9,410 nt of DNA from CAYMEV01 sp964431655 [NCBI: uncultured bacterium]. GTDB lineage: Bacteria; CAYMEV01. Positions 6,743-9,410 of this stretch are shown in pieces. The notes below the pieces were generated by a model. It was given only the letters and a program-made list of their open reading frames with translations. It searched no databases and was not told the DNA's origin. Both the position numbers and the translations under genes were made by a program. The stretch lies in NCBI GenBank assembly GCA_964431655.1, contig CAYSKJ010000129.1:1-9410 (forward strand). Reading direction: 5' to 3'. Every line of letters begins with the position of its first letter. Positions within the stretch are counted from its first letter, which is position 1.

Positions 6743-8079
6743 TGCATAATCTTATTATTCTATCCTCCCAGGGCCTTGATCCCCTGCAAAGCTATGTCCT
6801 GCTGGAAAAATTCAAACCCTTTGATAAAAAACCTGTAAAATACCCTTATTATATGTATATTGGCGTATCCCGGGAAAAGATAAGCCATGTAATACCTTTT
6901 CTTGAAGAAAATCTGATCTATTACCAGGTGGAGGAATTCCGTCCCTTAGAGCCGGACAGACTTCCTGTTCCGAACCTTATTGGTGCCTTTGAGATGTTTT
7001 TGCTGGCCATGGTCCTTTTAATGGCCTTTTTCCTTTACCGGGAACATGTCACTGCCTTATCGGGGCTTGATAATTTAATCAGGATAAGCTTCAGTCAGGA
7101 GAAGCCAAATGAATCAACAATGGAGCTGAAAAGCAGTTTCAAATCGGCCTTTACTCTGTTTGCCTATAACAGGGATGGTTCAGTCACGTCAGGTACCGGT
7201 TTTTTCATAGATAAAAGCGGTCTTGCACTCACTTCCTGCCACGTGGTGGATAATGCACGGAGTCTTGAAATACAGTCTGAGCTCTACAATACATCTAATA
7301 TTGAAATAATAGGGAAGGACAGGTATTTTGACATTGCAGTCATTGGTACTGACCAGTCAGTATCGGATCCTATTGAGTTCGCATCTATCAGGGAAGCAGA
7401 AACGAAGGGTACGGTATATTCCTTGGGAAACCCCTATGGAATATCCCTTATGGTTTCCAGGGGAATAATATCCAGCCTGAGCAATGCTTTCGGCGGAATT
7501 CTTTATATACAGACTGATGCCAGGATAAAACAGGGGAGCTCGGGAGGGCCTCTGCTCCTTCCTGACGGGAGGTGCATAGGAATAAACACCTTCCTTATCT
7601 ATAAGGATGCGGATATAGGACTTGGGTTCTGTATACCGGCAGGATACCTTGGCTTTGTATACCCAGACCTTATAACAAACGAGCTGGCCCATGACCAGAA
7701 TGTATATAAGGGTATAATGGACAGTTATTTTTCCGGGCTTAAAAGCGAGCTTGAGGAAAGGTACACAACTCTTCACGGTATTACCCAGGTAAGTCTTTCA
7801 ATTATTAATAACCGGCAGGGCATTGTTTTTTTTGACCTGCAATTCTACAATATTGAGGGTGCAATCCTTTTTTCCGGTGAACTGAACCTGGAGTTTAAAT
7901 CCAGGGACCACTGCTACAGCGATGTGCACCGGGTCAGCAAAAAGGATTACAGGGACGGAATCCTGCGGCTTGAATACTCATATAACCACCCGGTATTTGA
8001 CCTGAAATCCTTTGAACTTGTCATAAAAGCCGGCGGTGCTAAAAAAACCTTCAATATCAGGGAAGAGGATTATAATTAA
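6739..8079 (+). CDS. Membrane-anchored HtrA-like trypsin-family serine protease without PDZ domain (third of three)
   Basis: This 446-residue protein should be an active envelope protease. Residues 1-77 are a small N-terminal domain similar in placement and feel to that of the first trio member; about 79-100 is a membrane helix; about 130-310 is the S1C-type protease domain. The triad is intact: His168 in TSCHVVDNA, Asp198 in RYFDIAVIG, and Ser268 in IKQGSSGGPLLL. The strand YSLGNPYG (227-234) and IQTDARI (257-263) are typical of HtrA/DegP. Instead of PDZ domains it ends in a beta-rich domain (about 345-446) like that of the second member. Two ATGs stand in tandem (6739 and 6742); the first overlaps the upstream stop as ATGA and is chosen, with only a distant AAGGA upstream. 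Substrate unknown. It is the last gene of the operon. Confidence 0.88.
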   Translation: MMHNLIILSSQGLDPLQSYVLLEKFKPFDKKPVKYPYYMYIGVSREKISHVIPFLEENLIYYQVEEFRPLEPDRLPVPNLIGAFEMFLLAMVLLMAFFLYREHVTALSGLDNLIRISFSQEKPNESTMELKSSFKSAFTLFAYNRDGSVTSGTGFFIDKSGLALTSCHVVDNARSLEIQSELYNTSNIEIIGKDRYFDIAVIGTDQSVSDPIEFASIREAETKGTVYSLGNPYGISLMVSRGIISSLSNAFGGILYIQTDARIKQGSSGGPLLLPDGRCIGINTFLIYKDADIGLGFCIPAGYLGFVYPDLITNELAHDQNVYKGIMDSYFSGLKSELEERYTTLHGITQVSLSIINNRQGIVFFDLQFYNIEGAILFSGELNLEFKSRDHCYSDVHRVSKKDYRDGILRLEYSYNHPVFDLKSFELVIKAGGAKKTFNIREEDYN

Positions 8080-8100
8080 GAGCCTTGTCCGTATATCCTT
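8080..8100. other. Short convergent gap with no visible terminator
   Basis: Only 21 bases separate the stop codons of the plus-strand protease gene and the minus-strand prolyl oligopeptidase gene. No GC-rich stem followed by a T-run is present on either strand, so transcripts from the two sides probably overlap or end by another mechanism. Confidence 0.6.
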
Positions 8101-9410
8101 TTATAAGCCTTTGCTTTCCCCTGAATAACCTGCCCCTATGTGGTAAAGCAGGAAGCCGTATTCCATGGCTGTCTGCTCTATATTGTCTGTGATGGTGGTG
8201 CCGCCTCCATGGCCCGAGTCACGGTTGAGCATTAACAGAATGGGGTTTTCTGAAATATTGGCTTTCTGCAGAGCTGCGGTCATCTTCATGGCATGCAGGG
8301 GGGCAGTTCTGGCATCATTCTCGGATGCGGAAAACAGAACAGCCGGATAAGGGGTTTTTCCTCTTATATTATGATAGGGTGAATATTCCAGCAGGTATTT
8401 GAATTGTGCCGGGCTGTCAGAGCTTCCGTATTCCCTGGCCCATATGTTTGCATAGTCAAAGAGGTGATACCTGAGCATGTCCAGAAGCGGTACCTGGCAC
8501 AGGACAGCGCGGAACAGGGAGGGGCGCTGTACTGTGACTGCACCCATCAGCAGGCCTCCGTTGCTTCCGCCCTGAATGGCAATCTTCTTTGGGTTTGTGT
8601 AATTATTATTAATGAGCCACTCGGCAGCACATATAAAATCATCAAAAACATTCTGTTTCTTATCAAGCATACCGGATTCATGCCATTCTTTCCCAAAGTC
8701 ACCGCCTCCCCTCAGCATCGGAAGTGCTATGACCATATCTGCTTCCAGCAGTAAATAGTAGATATCCCTGAATCTCGGCCTTACGCTTATGTTGAATCCG
8801 CCGTAGCCGCTGAGAAGCACTGGATTTTCACCGTTTTTTTTCATGCCTTCCCTGTATACCAGGAACATGGGTATCTCTGTTTTGTCCCTTGATTCATAGG
8901 TTACCTGTTCGGTTATTATACCTTTTGTATTATAGATTTCCCTGGGCTTTTTAAGTATTTCCAGGGCATTGTTCTCAATATCATAGGAATAGAAGGTTTG
9001 GGGGAAAGCAAAGGAACTGAATGAGACCCTGGCCTTTCTATCCTTCCAGAAACCGGAAATGGAGGCGGTCCCGATGGCAGGCAGGGGGATTTCGTTTAAG
9101 ATTTTCCCCAGGGTATTATAGGCCATGATACGGGTATATCCCTTTTCGAGGTAGGAAGCATAAAAGACTCCCCCGATTCCATCAAAGGCAGAAAGCGGAA
9201 CCCCGGTTTCAGGTATAAAGGGGGTCCAGTTTTCCCGGGACGGACTGTCAGGGTCTGCCTTGTAAACAGTTTTATTGGGGGCTTCAAAGTCAGTGTGAAT
9301 ATACAGGACATCGTCATAAATACTGCAGGAGTACTGGGAATCAAATCCGGTGGCGACAGGCAGAGGCTCATTTTTAGAGCCGGCAGGCCTGATATAGATT
9401 TCATTTCCAT
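8101..9410 (-). CDS. Prolyl oligopeptidase family S9A, C-terminal part
   Basis: This serine peptidase family cleaves short peptides after proline, usually in the cytoplasm or periplasm. I read the frame by hand from 9408: it stays open past the internal ATG at 9126 to the right edge, giving 435 visible residues, with the N-terminal part of the propeller and the start missing. The visible beginning (DDVLYIHTDFEAPNKTVYK) is the end of the seven-bladed propeller that screens substrates; the alpha/beta-hydrolase domain follows. The triad is Ser282 in GGSNGG, Asp365 in SASENDARTAPLH and His400 in RDSGHGGG, counted in the visible fragment. SGYGGFNIS and LRGGGDFGKEWHESG are strong family motifs. A full S9A enzyme is around 700 residues, so roughly 40 percent is outside the window. 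Whether it has a signal peptide cannot be seen. Confidence 0.95.
   Translation of the reverse strand, partial: GNEIYIRPAGSKNEPLPVATGFDSQYSCSIYDDVLYIHTDFEAPNKTVYKADPDSPSRENWTPFIPETGVPLSAFDGIGGVFYASYLEKGYTRIMAYNTLGKILNEIPLPAIGTASISGFWKDRKARVSFSSFAFPQTFYSYDIENNALEILKKPREIYNTKGIITEQVTYESRDKTEIPMFLVYREGMKKNGENPVLLSGYGGFNISVRPRFRDIYYLLLEADMVIALPMLRGGGDFGKEWHESGMLDKKQNVFDDFICAAEWLINNNYTNPKKIAIQGGSNGGLLMGAVTVQRPSLFRAVLCQVPLLDMLRYHLFDYANIWAREYGSSDSPAQFKYLLEYSPYHNIRGKTPYPAVLFSASENDARTAPLHAMKMTAALQKANISENPILLMLNRDSGHGGGTTITDNIEQTAMEYGFLLYHIGAGYSGESKGL

Noticed and set aside
4687-8079. The three trypsin-fold genes as one large gene broken by frameshifts.
   Set aside because: Each has its own start, membrane helix and trypsin-like ectodomain, and the overlaps are of the normal coupled kind. 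Duplication explains them better than breakage.
8404-8754. A plus-strand open frame of 116 codons opposite the prolyl oligopeptidase.
   Set aside because: It is antisense to the catalytic Ser region of a well-conserved enzyme; rich in Cys, His and Gln without any motif.
9121-9126. Start of the prolyl oligopeptidase at the ATG at 9126.
   Set aside because: The same frame is open and family-like upstream of it to the edge, so this Met is internal and the gene is cut by the window.
9096-9410. A minus-strand open frame beginning MEMKSISGLP at the right edge.
   Set aside because: The frame two bases over continues the prolyl oligopeptidase without a break to the edge and reads as true propeller sequence (DDVLYIHTDFEAPN). 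This one is Pro- and Thr-rich with no family look, so it is a shadow.

Overview
The window is bacterial protein-coding DNA packed almost end to end, with AT-rich gaps and frequent AGG (Arg) and ATA (Ile) codons. No rRNA, tRNA, CRISPR array, transposase or phage gene is visible. The organism cannot be named from this alone. A KtrAB-type potassium channel, a SelA-family protein, an S9A prolyl oligopeptidase and membrane-anchored trypsin-fold proteins would suit an anaerobic bacterium; a spirochaete or a clostridial relative is a guess.

Left part, minus strand. Positions 1-433 hold the first 144 residues of an exported protein of unknown function, preceded by a good vegetative-type promoter. Next come ktrA (537-1187) and ktrB (1199-2536), transcribed ktrB then ktrA. 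They encode the cytoplasmic nucleotide-binding regulator and the membrane pore of a potassium uptake system.

Middle, plus strand. An 80-bp AT-rich divergent region (2537-2616) contains a 9-2-9 bp inverted repeat. It separates ktrB from five genes that each overlap the next by 4 to 20 bases (2617-8079): an ABC ATPase with no permease in the window; a full-length SelA-like PLP protein whose active-site loops differ from ordinary SelA; and three single-pass membrane proteins with extracytoplasmic trypsin-fold domains. Only the third of these has an intact His-Asp-Ser triad and looks like a working HtrA-like protease without PDZ domains. The other two appear to be pseudoproteases. The first and third share a layout with a small cytoplasmic N-terminal domain, and the second and third share a C-terminal beta-rich domain. 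The tight overlaps suggest a co-translated unit, perhaps an envelope protease complex, but how the ATPase and the SelA-like protein relate to it is unknown.

Right part, minus strand. A prolyl oligopeptidase (8101-9410, continuing past the right edge) converges on the operon with a 21-bp gap and no visible hairpin terminator.

The most unusual item is the operon at 2617-8079, specifically the pairing of a divergent SelA-like enzyme with one active and two apparently dead membrane-anchored trypsin-fold proteins.
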